In this document: positions 16,747 to 25,181 of the stretch, piece after piece
Layout of the letters: each line of letters starts with the position of its first letter
Position numbering within the stretch: the stretch's first letter is position 1
NCBI GenBank assembly: GCA_965232455.1
Contig: OZ246981.1
Location: 3,844,001 to 3,908,000 of the forward strand
DNA length: 64,000 nucleotides
Direction of reading: 5' to 3'
Source of the DNA: JBFGFX01 sp965232455
Lineage (GTDB): Bacteria; Pseudomonadota; Gammaproteobacteria; Steroidobacterales; Woeseiaceae
Translations under genes and position numbers: made by a program
The notes under the pieces: generated by a model
The model's input: only the letters and a program-made list of their open reading frames with translations
Told to the model about the DNA's origin: nothing
Database searches by the model: none

Positions 16747-19077
16747 TCAAAAATCGTACTGCGTGCGTAGATAATAATACGCGCCGTTCATACCGATCGG
16801 CGAAAGCACGTCGTACGGAAGATGGCCAAAATAATTGATGTCGTCGCTCGACAAATCCGGATATTCGTCGGTCAGATTGTCGGCGCCGATGGCCACCGTC
16901 CAATCGTCGGTAATCTGCGCCGCGATCTCGGCATCCACCGACCAGACCGAATCGTAGGTCTGCGCCGGCTCGAAACCGCCGCCGAAATCGAACACGCGTC
17001 GCGTGTCACCGAACTGGGTCAGGCGCAGGAGCACCGACCAGCGGTCGACGATCCAGTTACCCGACAGGATCAGCTTGTCCTCGGGCGACTTGCTTTCGAT
17101 CGTGTTCAGGTCCTCGACGCCGACGACACCGGGGTTCTTGGCGTCGGTCTCCGAGTTGTTGTAGGACGCGCTCCAGGCCACGCTGCCGCCGCCCAGGTCG
17201 ACGGAGCCGGAGGCCACGACGTCGAAACCGGTGGTCTCGGTGTCGACCAGGTTCGAGAAATACTGAATGTTGTTCGCCGCGTTGATCAGAAACACGCGAT
17301 CGTCGACGTCGATCTGAAAGTAGTCGACGGTCAAGCTGAACATCTCCCCCATGTCGGCGACAAACCCGATGCTGAAGTTCTGCGACTCTTCCTCCTTCAG
17401 CGGCAGTGCGCCGTTTGCGATGGCGTCGGGATCCGACACGGGCAACAAGCGAAACAGCTCGAGCATGCCGCCATCGCCGAAGTTGGTGGTCGAGCGCTCG
17501 TAGCCGATCTGTGCGAGCGACGGCGCGCGGAAGCTGGTGCCAGCGGCGCCGCGTACCGCGAAGACGTCGGTGAACTGAAACCTCGCCGACAGCTTGCCGG
17601 TCAGCGCGTCGCCAAAATCGTCATAGTCTTCGTAGCGCGCGGCCGCACCGACGCTGAACTGGTCGGTGAGGTCCGTTGCAACGTCCACGTACAGTGCAAA
17701 CACGGAGCGATCGACGTCGGCTTCGCTGCCAGTCGGCAGCCCGGGCCCGGCCTGCGCGCCGACCGCCGCCACCACGGGACCGGCCTCGAAGGACGCGGGG
17801 TCGCCGGCGCTGGTCTCGTAGTCTTCCCAGCGGAATTCCGCGCCGTAGGCGAACGTCAGCGGGCTGCTTGCGGCGTCGAGATCGAATTCGCGCACGACGT
17901 CGGCGTTCAGCGTGATTTGCGTGAACTCGAATCCGCCGAGGTCGAAGGACGTGGGGCTCGCCGCGCCCAGCGACGGATTTGCGGAATTCTTGACGCCGGA
18001 GTCGAATTCGTTCCTGCCGAAGACCAGGCTCAAATCCCAGTCGGACTCGAAGTTGTTGCCGCGCAGCCCGGCGGCGACGGAAAAGTCCGTGTTGTCGCCC
18101 GTGGTTATCGGTCGGAAACCGTTCGGGTGGACGGCAATGTTGCTGTCGAAAGCGTCCGGGTAGCGAAAAAAGCCGGTGCCTTCCGATTCGCGGTTCGAGT
18201 AACGCCCGAACGAATAGAACTCGCGGTCGCCGGCGGGAACGGTAGCGTTATAAAAGAGATAAACGTCGTCGGCGCCTCCGTCGCCCGGCGCAAAAACGCG
18301 CGCCGGGTCCAGCGCCAGGTTGGGCGGCGTTTGGTTCTCGAAGAACGGAAGCGCGCCTATTCCGGCGCGGTTGGTCGCGTCGCGGCTCCGGTATTCCGCA
18401 CCTACCCGCAGGCTGCCGCCGTCGCCGATCGCGAAACCGTAGTCGGCGGCCGCAGACACCGTATGACCGTCCGTGATATCAGAATTCGTGGGTGAGAAGT
18501 CGGTCCGGTGCGCGCCGTAGGACGCCGATACGGTCCCGCCTTCGGCGCCGTCCTTGAGCACGATGTTGATGACCCCGGCAATCGCGTCCGAACCGTACTG
18601 CGCGCCGGCCCCGTCTCTCAGAATTTCGATGCGTTTGATGGCGTTGAGGGGAATCGTGTTGAAGTCGAACGGATTCGTGCCCAGCCCGATCGCCGACTCC
18701 AACGCGACCACCGACGCGGTATGCTGCCGCTTGCCATTGACCAGAACCAGCGTATGGTCCGGACTCATGCCGCGCAGCTGCGCCGCGCGCACGTGGTCGC
18801 CCGCACCCGAATTCGACTGGCGGGGAACGTTGAACGACGGCGCCAGCGCCTGCAGAAGCTCTCCAAGCTCGCCGCCGAAAGAATGTGTGGCAGCGATGTC
18901 GCCCACGGTGATCACGTCCACGGGTACGGTGCTCTGGAGCGGGTCGCGGGCCTCTCCACGCGTGCCGACCACGACGACTTCTTCGGTCACTTCGTCCAGA
19001 TCCTGCGCCAGCGCGCTCACGCCCGTCAGCAGAGCCGCTGAGAACGACGCGGCCGTCAGAGTGATGAGTCGTTTCAT
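16747..19077 (-). CDS. TonB-dependent receptor (second)
   Basis: 776-residue outer-membrane receptor. It has a signal peptide MKRLITLTAASFSAALLTGVSALAQ, a TonB-box-like TEEVVVVGTRGE, a plug domain (QLRGMSPDHTLVLVNGKRQH, IEILRDGAGAQYGSDAIAGVINI) and a barrel with FRAPSLAQIGYERS and a C-terminal LRTQYDF ending in Phe as outer-membrane proteins do. This subgroup is common among receptors of unknown ligand in marine bacteria. Its start overlaps the stop of the SAM-hydrolase-like gene (ATGA), so the pair is translationally coupled and probably shares a substrate or product. That makes a nucleoside- or adenosine-related cargo a reasonable but untested idea. Confidence 0.93.
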   Translation of the reverse strand: MKRLITLTAASFSAALLTGVSALAQDLDEVTEEVVVVGTRGEARDPLQSTVPVDVITVGDIAATHSFGGELGELLQALAPSFNVPRQSNSGAGDHVRAAQLRGMSPDHTLVLVNGKRQHTASVVALESAIGLGTNPFDFNTIPLNAIKRIEILRDGAGAQYGSDAIAGVINIVLKDGAEGGTVSASYGAHRTDFSPTNSDITDGHTVSAAADYGFAIGDGGSLRVGAEYRSRDATNRAGIGALPFFENQTPPNLALDPARVFAPGDGGADDVYLFYNATVPAGDREFYSFGRYSNRESEGTGFFRYPDAFDSNIAVHPNGFRPITTGDNTDFSVAAGLRGNNFESDWDLSLVFGRNEFDSGVKNSANPSLGAASPTSFDLGGFEFTQITLNADVVREFDLDAASSPLTFAYGAEFRWEDYETSAGDPASFEAGPVVAAVGAQAGPGLPTGSEADVDRSVFALYVDVATDLTDQFSVGAAARYEDYDDFGDALTGKLSARFQFTDVFAVRGAAGTSFRAPSLAQIGYERSTTNFGDGGMLELFRLLPVSDPDAIANGALPLKEEESQNFSIGFVADMGEMFSLTVDYFQIDVDDRVFLINAANNIQYFSNLVDTETTGFDVVASGSVDLGGGSVAWSASYNNSETDAKNPGVVGVEDLNTIESKSPEDKLILSGNWIVDRWSVLLRLTQFGDTRRVFDFGGGFEPAQTYDSVWSVDAEIAAQITDDWTVAIGADNLTDEYPDLSSDDINYFGHLPYDVLSPIGMNGAYYYLRTQYDF

Positions 19078-20054
19078 TTTTCTATCCTTATGCTCCAGGC
19101 GGGGCCGGATCGGACGCCGTGAGTTGCGGAGTAGTTGCCCTGATTGATCGCCAGCGCAACCTTGTTGAGGCTGTTCAGATAAAGCAAGGGTTCACCGACC
19201 GCAACCCGACCGAAGGTCGGGAAATACGGCACGGTCTGTGTCAGTACGACGCTGTCTCCATTCCTGATTTCGACGCGAACGTCGTCGCCGGGTGTAAGCT
19301 CCAGGGACCGGAACGTCTCGCGATCGATGTTGGTCCAGATGTTGCCGTACTGGGGATCGAGTATCTCGATGTTCCCGTACAGCTGGCCATCGGCGAAGCG
19401 CGGCTTCTGGTATGGGATCGACGTCACTTCCGCCGGAAGTTCGCCTCCGACTTCCGCGAAGGAAATGACGCCGGCCGCCAGCCGTGCGCCGGTATACGCG
19501 TAAACGTCCCGGCCGTGGAACGTATACGACATCTCCGAGTTGGCGAGCCTGTTCACCGCCTCGTCGATTTCCCGGACCGCATCGATGCCGAGCAGTTCGG
19601 CGACCGCGGTCAGGCTCCCGTTGTCGGGCGAGACGAAATAGTGACCGGACTTCGTTTTCAAAACGACCGATTTGCGCGCCGTGCCGACGCCGGGGTCGAC
19701 AACGGAAACGAATACCGTTCCGGCCGGCCAGTATTCCGCCGCCTGGGCCAGGCGCAGCGACGCTTCCCAGATATTGAACGCGGGCACCTCGTGCGTCAGA
19801 TCGTAGATGTCGAGATCACGGGACACACTGACCGCAACCCCCTTCATCGAGGCGACCGCGGAATCCTTGACGCCGAAATCCGACTGCAGCACCAGCGGTC
19901 CTTCCGACCAGGCGTGCGCGCTGAACAACAGTGACACAACGGCAAGCGCGAGACCGCGCGTGCGTCCGCCGGCGGCGTCGGGCGGCGTTCGGACCCGGCT
20001 GTCGAGCCGGAGCGCGCTGCTCCTGGAACCCATGGTTCCCGTACGATTTTTCAT
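19074..20054 (-). CDS. Exported SAM-hydroxide adenosyltransferase-like protein (DUF62)
   Basis: Member of the SAM hydrolase/chlorinase/fluorinase family, which splits S-adenosylmethionine to adenosine and methionine. 326 residues; ATG 20054 has GGGGAG 6 bases upstream. Motifs: LQSDFG (the SAM-binding N-terminal Asp), DLTHEVPAFNIWEA, VSVVDPGVGTARKSV, FVSPDNGSLT, FHGRDVYAYTGARLA and a C-terminal domain with GNIWTNIDRE. Odd: about 50 extra N-terminal residues contain a hydrophobic segment LALAVVSLLFSAHAWSE that looks like a signal peptide, whereas characterised members are cytoplasmic. It is coupled by overlap to the TonB receptor downstream. Family assignment is firm; export and substrate are inference. 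Confidence 0.85.
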   Translation of the reverse strand: MKNRTGTMGSRSSALRLDSRVRTPPDAAGGRTRGLALAVVSLLFSAHAWSEGPLVLQSDFGVKDSAVASMKGVAVSVSRDLDIYDLTHEVPAFNIWEASLRLAQAAEYWPAGTVFVSVVDPGVGTARKSVVLKTKSGHYFVSPDNGSLTAVAELLGIDAVREIDEAVNRLANSEMSYTFHGRDVYAYTGARLAAGVISFAEVGGELPAEVTSIPYQKPRFADGQLYGNIEILDPQYGNIWTNIDRETFRSLELTPGDDVRVEIRNGDSVVLTQTVPYFPTFGRVAVGEPLLYLNSLNKVALAINQGNYSATHGVRSGPAWSIRIEK

Positions 20055-20181
20055 GTCGTGCTCCCCCTGAAACCCGGCCGCCGTTTCGCCTCTTTTCTTC
20101 GCCGGCCCACGCGCTTCGCCGTCAACGATACCGCGCTGAGACCAACGCCTGCGACGAACGTTCCAAGCGCCTCGCCGACTG

Positions 20182-20237
20182 ATTATAGTGCCTGCGGGCG
20201 GCGACGCAGAGGACGGGTGGGGAAATGTAGATATAAT
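20182..20237. promoter_or_regulatory. Two divergent consensus -10 hexamers
   Basis: TATAAT on the plus strand at 20232-20237 points toward the SET gene, and TATAAT on the minus strand at 20187-20182 points toward the SAM-hydrolase gene. Neither has a TTGACA-like -35 at 16-18 bases, so they may be weak or activator-dependent. The rest of 20055-20327 shows nothing else. Confidence 0.4.
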
Positions 20238-20327
20238 TGTTCGCTTTCAACACGTTCGCTAGGGTTTCGGAGAAAACGCTCGCACGTGGAGCGCGCGTTC
20301 AGAAAAGACGACGATAGAGTCCGGACA

Positions 20328-20795
20328 ATGAGCAAGGTCCACGTAGTATCGGCCGAAGTATCTCCCCAGCTTCGCCTGCAATTGGTCGCAAGCCGGCCGA
20401 TCAGCAGCGGTGAGGTCATAGTGCAAAGCTGTGAGGAGGAGGTTCAGAATCATCGCACCTGGCGCACGCTTCAGCTCGACGAGAGCCGGCATTTGCGAAA
20501 CGAGTTTCTCAATTTCGTCGATCACAGCTGTTCGCCAAACGCCTTATTGGACGTCGATGCGCTCGCGTTGGTCGCAATTCGCGATATTTCCGTTGGCTGT
20601 CCGATTACGTTCTTCTACCCCGGATCGGAAGTTGAATTGTCTCAGACGTTCGAGTGTCAGTGCGGCAGCAGTGAGTGTTTGCGCCACATTAACGGCGGCT
20701 TTTATCTGACCCACGATCAAATGCGCTGGGCCATGAACAAAGGCTACTGCACGGCGTTCATGCGACGGCAGTTCGAGCGGCTGCTCGGCGGCTGA
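20328..20795 (+). CDS. SET-domain protein (putative protein-lysine methyltransferase)
   Basis: 155 residues from ATG 20328; the ribosome site is weak, and longer in-frame starts would add a low-complexity Arg-rich stretch. It shows a compact SET fold: FLNFVDHSCSPNALLDV matches the hallmark NHSCxPN, followed by VAIRDISVGCPITFFY (ELTFDY-like, ending FFY) and a post-SET zinc motif CQCGSSECLRHI (CxCxxxxC). Such proteins methylate lysines using SAM. Bacterial SET proteins are uncommon and their targets are mostly unknown. The neighbour on the left, transcribed away, is also SAM-related, which may be coincidence. Confidence 0.8.
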   Translation: MSKVHVVSAEVSPQLRLQLVASRPISSGEVIVQSCEEEVQNHRTWRTLQLDESRHLRNEFLNFVDHSCSPNALLDVDALALVAIRDISVGCPITFFYPGSEVELSQTFECQCGSSECLRHINGGFYLTHDQMRWAMNKGYCTAFMRRQFERLLGG

Positions 20796-20814
20796 ATCTA
20801 CCGGGGAACGGCTG

Positions 20815-21198
20815 TTACTTGGGCTCGACCAGCAGATAGCTGACGGTCGTATCGCCGACGTTGAGCACTTCGTGCCAGGCGGTGCCCTCGCTTTGATAGG
20901 AGCTTCCGGTCTCGAGATCGAGTTCCCGAACTCCTTCCCCGTCGGTGATACGCATCCGCCCGCCGGAAAGCGCATATCCGAAATGTGGCCGGTGATAGTG
21001 ACGCTCGTGTCCAACGCCAGGATCGAACGTACAGCGGAGTATCCGCTGCTGCGCGTCCTCGTGCAGGCGCTCGCACACGGCGCGGCCTCGCCAGCCTGCG
21101 GCCAGGGGATCCGGCAATGAAGGCTTCACCGCACAACCCGCCGTCATGCCCAAGAGCGCTCCGAGCGCCAGCAGCCTGAAAACCGTTTGTCCGCTCAT
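20815..21198 (-). CDS. Exported small cupin-domain protein
   Basis: 127 residues; the start at 21198 is chosen over 21255 because the signal sequence MSGQTVFRLLALGALLGMTAGC begins there and GGGAAG precedes it. The Cys at the end of the signal may be lipidated, though the residue at -3 is Thr, so the lipobox is weak. The rest is a single cupin: HERHYHRPHFGYALSGGRMRI supplies a His cluster and the conserved Gly, and YQSEGTAWHEVLNVGDTTVSYLLVEPK is the second motif. Probably binds a metal or small ligand in the periplasm; no reaction can be assigned. It converges on the SET gene with a 19-base gap. Confidence 0.72.
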   Translation of the reverse strand: MSGQTVFRLLALGALLGMTAGCAVKPSLPDPLAAGWRGRAVCERLHEDAQQRILRCTFDPGVGHERHYHRPHFGYALSGGRMRITDGEGVRELDLETGSSYQSEGTAWHEVLNVGDTTVSYLLVEPK

Positions 21199-21258
21199 CC
21201 GTCCAACTTCCCTGTGACGTGTCCGGACAACGACAAAACCGGCGCCCGGAGGCAACGA

Positions 21259-22134
21259 TTACGCCAACTCGCGCTCGAACAGGTTCAGCAACCGGCTCCA
21301 CGCGCGTTCCGCCTGCGCTTCGTTGTATACCGCCGAGTCCGGCGGACACCACCCATGCAGCGTGCCTTCGTAAACCTCGATCTCCGCGTTCACGCCGGCG
21401 GCGTCGAACGCTTCGCGCAACCGTATTTTCTCCTCGGGATTGCGCTCATCGTCGTTCTCGGCGATCGCGATCAAAAATCCCGCTTTCATCCGCCCGGCCA
21501 GCAGGTGCGGGCTGTCCTCCTCGTCCGTCGCCAACCCGCCGCCGTGGAATGAACCGCCCGCGCCGATACGCTCCGGGATCGCCGCCGCCAGGCGCATCGT
21601 GTAGGAACCGGTCATGCAATACCCGGTAGTGCCGATCTTTCGTTCCGTGTCGACCGACGGCTGCTGGTCGAGATACTCGACGAACGCACGGCCGTCGGTG
21701 ACGCAGGTTTCGGGTGACAGGGTCCGCGCATGCGGCATCAGCAGCTCGCGAATCCCGGGGTCGCGAAACGTCTTGCCCTCGGGCACCACGGCGCCCCTTG
21801 CCGTTCGATAGTACGGGTTGACCACGAGAACCGAATAACCGGACTCCGCGAGACGCTTGCCCATCGCGCGAAACGCCGGGCGGATGCTGACGATGTCGGG
21901 CCAGACGATAACCGCCGCGTGCTTACCGGCGGCCGGATGTACGAAGTAACAGTCGGCGGTCCCGTCCGGCGTTTCGACCATCACGTCCTCTTCGACCACG
22001 TCCACGGCGTTGGCGACCGGCGGCAGCAACATCGCAAGCGCCGCGCCCGCTCCCCGCTTGCCGAACTCGCGGCGTGTCATGCCGTTCCGTCGCAAATAGT
22101 CCTCGACGTCTTTCGCGGTCAGATCATCACACAT
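21259..22134 (-). CDS. Dienelactone-hydrolase-family protein with Tat-like signal
   Basis: Alpha/beta hydrolase of 291 residues. TRREFGKRGAGAALAMLLPPVANA near residues 20-43 is a twin-arginine-type signal. The catalytic set is Cys in GYCMTGS (the DLH-type nucleophile), Asp in AENDDE and His in TLHGWCP. The lid and substrate residues differ enough that true dienelactone hydrolysis is not assured; many relatives are general carboxyesterases. The start at 22134 gives 20 residues before the Arg pair, and the alternative Met at residue 19 would place it ideally for Tat. It lies 60 bases upstream of the cupin gene on the same strand. Confidence 0.82.
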   Translation of the reverse strand: MCDDLTAKDVEDYLRRNGMTRREFGKRGAGAALAMLLPPVANAVDVVEEDVMVETPDGTADCYFVHPAAGKHAAVIVWPDIVSIRPAFRAMGKRLAESGYSVLVVNPYYRTARGAVVPEGKTFRDPGIRELLMPHARTLSPETCVTDGRAFVEYLDQQPSVDTERKIGTTGYCMTGSYTMRLAAAIPERIGAGGSFHGGGLATDEEDSPHLLAGRMKAGFLIAIAENDDERNPEEKIRLREAFDAAGVNAEIEVYEGTLHGWCPPDSAVYNEAQAERAWSRLLNLFERELA

Positions 22135-22356
22135 GGCTTTCTCCTGAAATCGTTGACGGGCCCCGACCGACTATATTCAACCAATACCGGCTGTTGCTCA
22201 AGCCAGAAAAACGTTGGCCAGGAGCACTGGAACGGCAGGCGAGAGAATCGCTGCGCAGCGAGCGTGCGCTTATGACTTTTTTGCAAAATATCAATGGTGA
22301 CATCGCAGGTAGAAATGCGGATACTGCGCCGCCCTGTCGCCCGCGAATGAATCACC

Positions 22357-23244
22357 ATGTTTCGAAACGTACGTTATTACCGCCTGGACAGTGACTGGCC
22401 GGAGAGCGAAGAAGCCCTGTCGCAAAACCTGGAGTCGGCCGGATTCGAGGCTTGCGGACCGCTGACGGAACGCAGTTCGGGCTGGGTGCCCGTTGATCCG
22501 GATACCGGTGAGATGCTTGCGCGCCGCGTCAACGGCGCGGACCTCCTGAAACTGCGCAGTCAATCCCGCGTATTGCCCCCGGCGGTTATCAACGAGGAAC
22601 TGGAAGCGCGTATAGAAGAGTATCGCCGTCGTATGCAGGAGCCGCCGAGCCCGCGCGAAAAACGCCGCCTCAAAGCCGAGACGCGAGACGAGCTGTTACC
22701 CAAAGCGATGCTCAAATCGGACAGGATATGGGGCTATGTGGACCTCAAGGAAGAAGTAATTGGCATTGATGCCGCACAGGAGACCGTCGCCGAACGTTTC
22801 CTGCGCCGCCTTCAGGCGCCGTTCGACGGCTTGAATGTACGTCCGCTGCAGTACAAGCAGCCCGTGGACGAATTGCTGACCGGCATACTTCTCGGCGGCG
22901 CGCCGGGTCAGTTTGCCGCCGGCAGGGAATGCCGCATGCAGGACGCGGCGGATTCCGGCGCGACCGTGCGATGGAGCAATTTCGACCTGAGCGATCAGAC
23001 CCTGCGAAATCACGTCGGGAGCGGCATGCGGCTGACGCATCTGGCTTTAGATTACGACAACGTCATGAGCTGCGTATTGGATGAAAACGGTGTGATTACC
23101 AAGCTGCGCCTGCTCGGCATGGACGATGACGTTGAGGGTCATGACGATCCGCTTGCCAGGCTGGACGCGGAATTCGTGCTGATGACCGGCACGCTGCGCA
23201 GGCTGTTGGGCGACCTGAAAAAACTGCTGGGAGGGTTTGCCTAG
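22357..23244 (+). CDS. rdgC: Recombination-associated protein RdgC
   Basis: Ring-shaped dimeric DNA-binding protein that restrains RecA-mediated recombination; nucleoid-associated. 295 residues, close to the usual about 300. Recognised by YYRL near the N-terminus, CGPLTERSSGWVPV, LLPKAM, RIWGYVD, LDYDNVMSCVLDENGVITKLRLLGMD and LTGTLRRLL-like C-terminal residues. It is monocistronic, with convergent genes on the right ending in a terminator. The 22135-22356 gap upstream shows nothing further. RdgC is characteristic of beta- and gammaproteobacteria, which helps place the organism. Confidence 0.95.
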   Translation: MFRNVRYYRLDSDWPESEEALSQNLESAGFEACGPLTERSSGWVPVDPDTGEMLARRVNGADLLKLRSQSRVLPPAVINEELEARIEEYRRRMQEPPSPREKRRLKAETRDELLPKAMLKSDRIWGYVDLKEEVIGIDAAQETVAERFLRRLQAPFDGLNVRPLQYKQPVDELLTGILLGGAPGQFAAGRECRMQDAADSGATVRWSNFDLSDQTLRNHVGSGMRLTHLALDYDNVMSCVLDENGVITKLRLLGMDDDVEGHDDPLARLDAEFVLMTGTLRRLLGDLKKLLGGFA

Positions 23245-23255
23245 AGGCGCGATGG

Positions 23256-23286
23256 AAAAACTCGCGGCAAGCACGCTCGCCGCGGG
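23256..23286 (-). terminator. Rho-independent terminator after the ECF/SDR unit
   Basis: On the minus strand the stem CCCGCGGC...GCCGCGAG encloses a 10-base loop and is followed by TTTTT. It lies 16 bases past the sigma-factor stop. Read on the plus strand the same stem could also end the rdgC transcript. Confidence 0.6.
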
Positions 23287-23301
23287 TTCACGGCGGTGTG
23301 C

Positions 23302-24213
23302 TCATGCACGTTCGGTTCCCGAGTCTTCGTGCCTCGTAATCTCCGCGTCGACCATCACGTGACGGGCGTAACGGTAGTCCTGAATCCATGAGATTTCTCC
23401 GCGATCCCATTCTATGAAAACGAAGTAGAGAACCGGCGACGGTTTTCCGGGACCGGAAATCAGAACCGCCGGTTTCCGCTCGACAAAACCGAGCGAGAGA
23501 TACCAGTCGTCCTGCCTGTCGTAGTTGTCGAAGTACTGCCCCACGTCGACGGACCCGCGGACCTTGAGGCGTTCCACCAGGTCCAGGCGAACGTCGTCGG
23601 CCAACATCGCCCGGACGGCGTCAAAATCGCGTGCGTTGAAACGTTCGACGTACCGCGCCAACAAACTCGCCTCGGGCTCCTCAAGCCGGAGAGGAACGCC
23701 GGAATCGACGGATTCGGAGAGCTTTCGCAGGTTTTGCCGCCCTCGATGCAACGCGGCTTTGACGGCGCCCACGCTGGCATCGAGCAGTTCCGAAATTTCC
23801 GATAGAGAATAGCCGATGACGTCTTTCAGAATTACGCAGCTTCGCTGCAGCGGCGTAAGCTGCAGGTAAATCGACAGGGCAAGCGTCGCGAATTCCTCGT
23901 TCTCCAGCGGCTGGGCGAGATCGGCGTGCAGAGGATGTTCGTCCAATGCCTCGGTCTGCCCGCTCCCCGTTTTCCGCAGGTAGTCGATCGCCTTGTTATG
24001 CGCAATTCGATACAACCATCCTTCGAGGTTCGAGACTTCCGTCGTCGGCAGCAGGTAGTAGGCTTTCGCGAGCGTCTCCTGCACGACGTCCTCCGCGTCC
24101 ACGACGGAGCCCGTCATCCGCGCGCAGTAGCGGTGCAGGTTGGGTCTGAATTGCTTGACCAGGCGATCGAATTCTTCGCGAGCAGCAGCCAGTACGGGAG
24201 GGGACAAGGTCAT
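23302..24213 (-). CDS. ECF sigma factor with C-terminal SnoaL-like domain
   Basis: 303 residues. Region 2 (FRPNLHRYCARMTGSVVDAEDVVQETLAKAYY, then GWLYRIAHNKAIDYLRK) binds core polymerase and the -10 element; region 4 (TPLQRSCVILKDVIGYSLSEISELLDASVGAVKAALHRGRQNL) binds the -35. The last about 120 residues (YVERFNARDFDAVRAMLADDVRLDL) form a SnoaL/NTF2-like domain, as in ECF41- and ECF56-type sigma factors, where it replaces a separate anti-sigma factor. It lies 6 bases after a short-chain dehydrogenase gene; ECF41 factors typically sit beside an oxidoreductase, so the arrangement fits. The usual ECF41 tail motifs are not obvious, so the subgroup is open. Confidence 0.88.
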   Translation of the reverse strand: MTLSPPVLAAAREEFDRLVKQFRPNLHRYCARMTGSVVDAEDVVQETLAKAYYLLPTTEVSNLEGWLYRIAHNKAIDYLRKTGSGQTEALDEHPLHADLAQPLENEEFATLALSIYLQLTPLQRSCVILKDVIGYSLSEISELLDASVGAVKAALHRGRQNLRKLSESVDSGVPLRLEEPEASLLARYVERFNARDFDAVRAMLADDVRLDLVERLKVRGSVDVGQYFDNYDRQDDWYLSLGFVERKPAVLISGPGKPSPVLYFVFIEWDRGEISWIQDYRYARHVMVDAEITRHEDSGTERA

Positions 24214-24219
24214 GTCGAT

Positions 24220-24969
24220 TCAATTCAGTTTTTCGATGCCGGAACCGTTGATCCCGAAACCCAGTCCCTCTCGATGAGCCTCGTCCAGCAGAATGGCGAC
24301 GACTCCGTCCCCAAACCCGTCCGGTGTGAGCGCGGGCTCGAAACGTTGCAGAAACTCTTCCTTGGAGATTCCCAGACGCCTGGCATACCCGGTAGAGGCC
24401 TGATGACCCAGTTCCGTCGCCCCGAACATCTGTTTCGGCAATATCGCGACAAACCGGATGCCCAACTTCAGGGCGTCGGATTCCCTTTGAAAGTATTCGG
24501 ACAGGAACCACTGCGTCCGCTTTGCGCCGGCGTACCCGCCGGACGCAACCGACCCGGACAGCGCGGCGCCGCTCGATAGAATCGCAACCTGGCTTCCGGG
24601 AGGCATTGGCGATCGCAGCGCTTCTTTCCCAAAGTGAAAGGTGGATTTTACATCCGTTTCCCAATTCAGCCCGAACTGCTCCCAGGTTTGGTCGTGCACC
24701 GACGCCATGTGCGGCGTCGCACCCGCGGACAACACCAGAACATCCGGTTTCGCCGCCGCGAAAACGCGGGCAGCCGCACCCGCTTCGGTAACGTCGATCG
24801 CCAACGTGCGTACACCGCCAACGTCCTCTTGCAGCGCCGCCAGGTTTTCTTCGTTCCTGGCGACCGCCCAGACCTGAGCGCCTTCCGACGCCAGCGCCTT
24901 CACGACGCCCCTGCCCAGCCCCCGGCTGCCGCCGGTGACCACAGCCACTTTTCCGTCCAAACGGCCCAT
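24220..24969 (-). CDS. Short-chain dehydrogenase/reductase
   Basis: 249-residue cytoplasmic NAD(P)H-dependent oxidoreductase. TGGSRGLGRGV (residues 12-22) is the dinucleotide motif, LSAG replaces NNAG, and the active site has ILSSGAALSG (Ser) and YAGAKRTQW (YxxxK). GAGTC/AAAGGAG precedes the ATG at 24969. It is the first gene of a two-gene unit with the SnoaL-type sigma factor and may be the sigma factor's own target. Substrate unknown. Confidence 0.87.
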   Translation of the reverse strand: MGRLDGKVAVVTGGSRGLGRGVVKALASEGAQVWAVARNEENLAALQEDVGGVRTLAIDVTEAGAAARVFAAAKPDVLVLSAGATPHMASVHDQTWEQFGLNWETDVKSTFHFGKEALRSPMPPGSQVAILSSGAALSGSVASGGYAGAKRTQWFLSEYFQRESDALKLGIRFVAILPKQMFGATELGHQASTGYARRLGISKEEFLQRFEPALTPDGFGDGVVAILLDEAHREGLGFGINGSGIEKLN

Positions 24970-24998
24970 ATCGACTCCTTTGAAAAATAGATTTGAGT

Positions 24999-25013
24999 GT
25001 CTTCAGTGAAGAC
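24999..25013. promoter_or_regulatory. Perfect palindrome upstream of the SDR gene
   Basis: GTCTTCAGTGAAGAC, with two 7-base arms around a single G, 30 bases before the SDR start and about 170 bases before the ECF sigma gene on the other strand. It has the size of a dimeric-repressor operator. No matching repressor gene is adjacent, so it is a candidate only. The remaining 24970-25181 shows nothing else. Confidence 0.35.
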
Positions 25014-25181
25014 GATTGGGCGGGCCAAAAAGATACGGGAAGGGTCAGGTAAGGCGCGCGGCAGATTACGCATTCGGTTCGAGCTTCCGAGCGGGCGACG
25101 ATTGGTCACGACAGTTACAATAGACAATCTTCGCGCGACTACGGCACTATCTGTCGCGTCAGGTAACGGCGCAAGCGGCTT

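Noticed and set aside
16822..18495. Plus-strand frame of 557 codons inside the second TonB receptor
   Set aside because: Shadow of the receptor; composition is Arg/Val-rich and lacks any motif.
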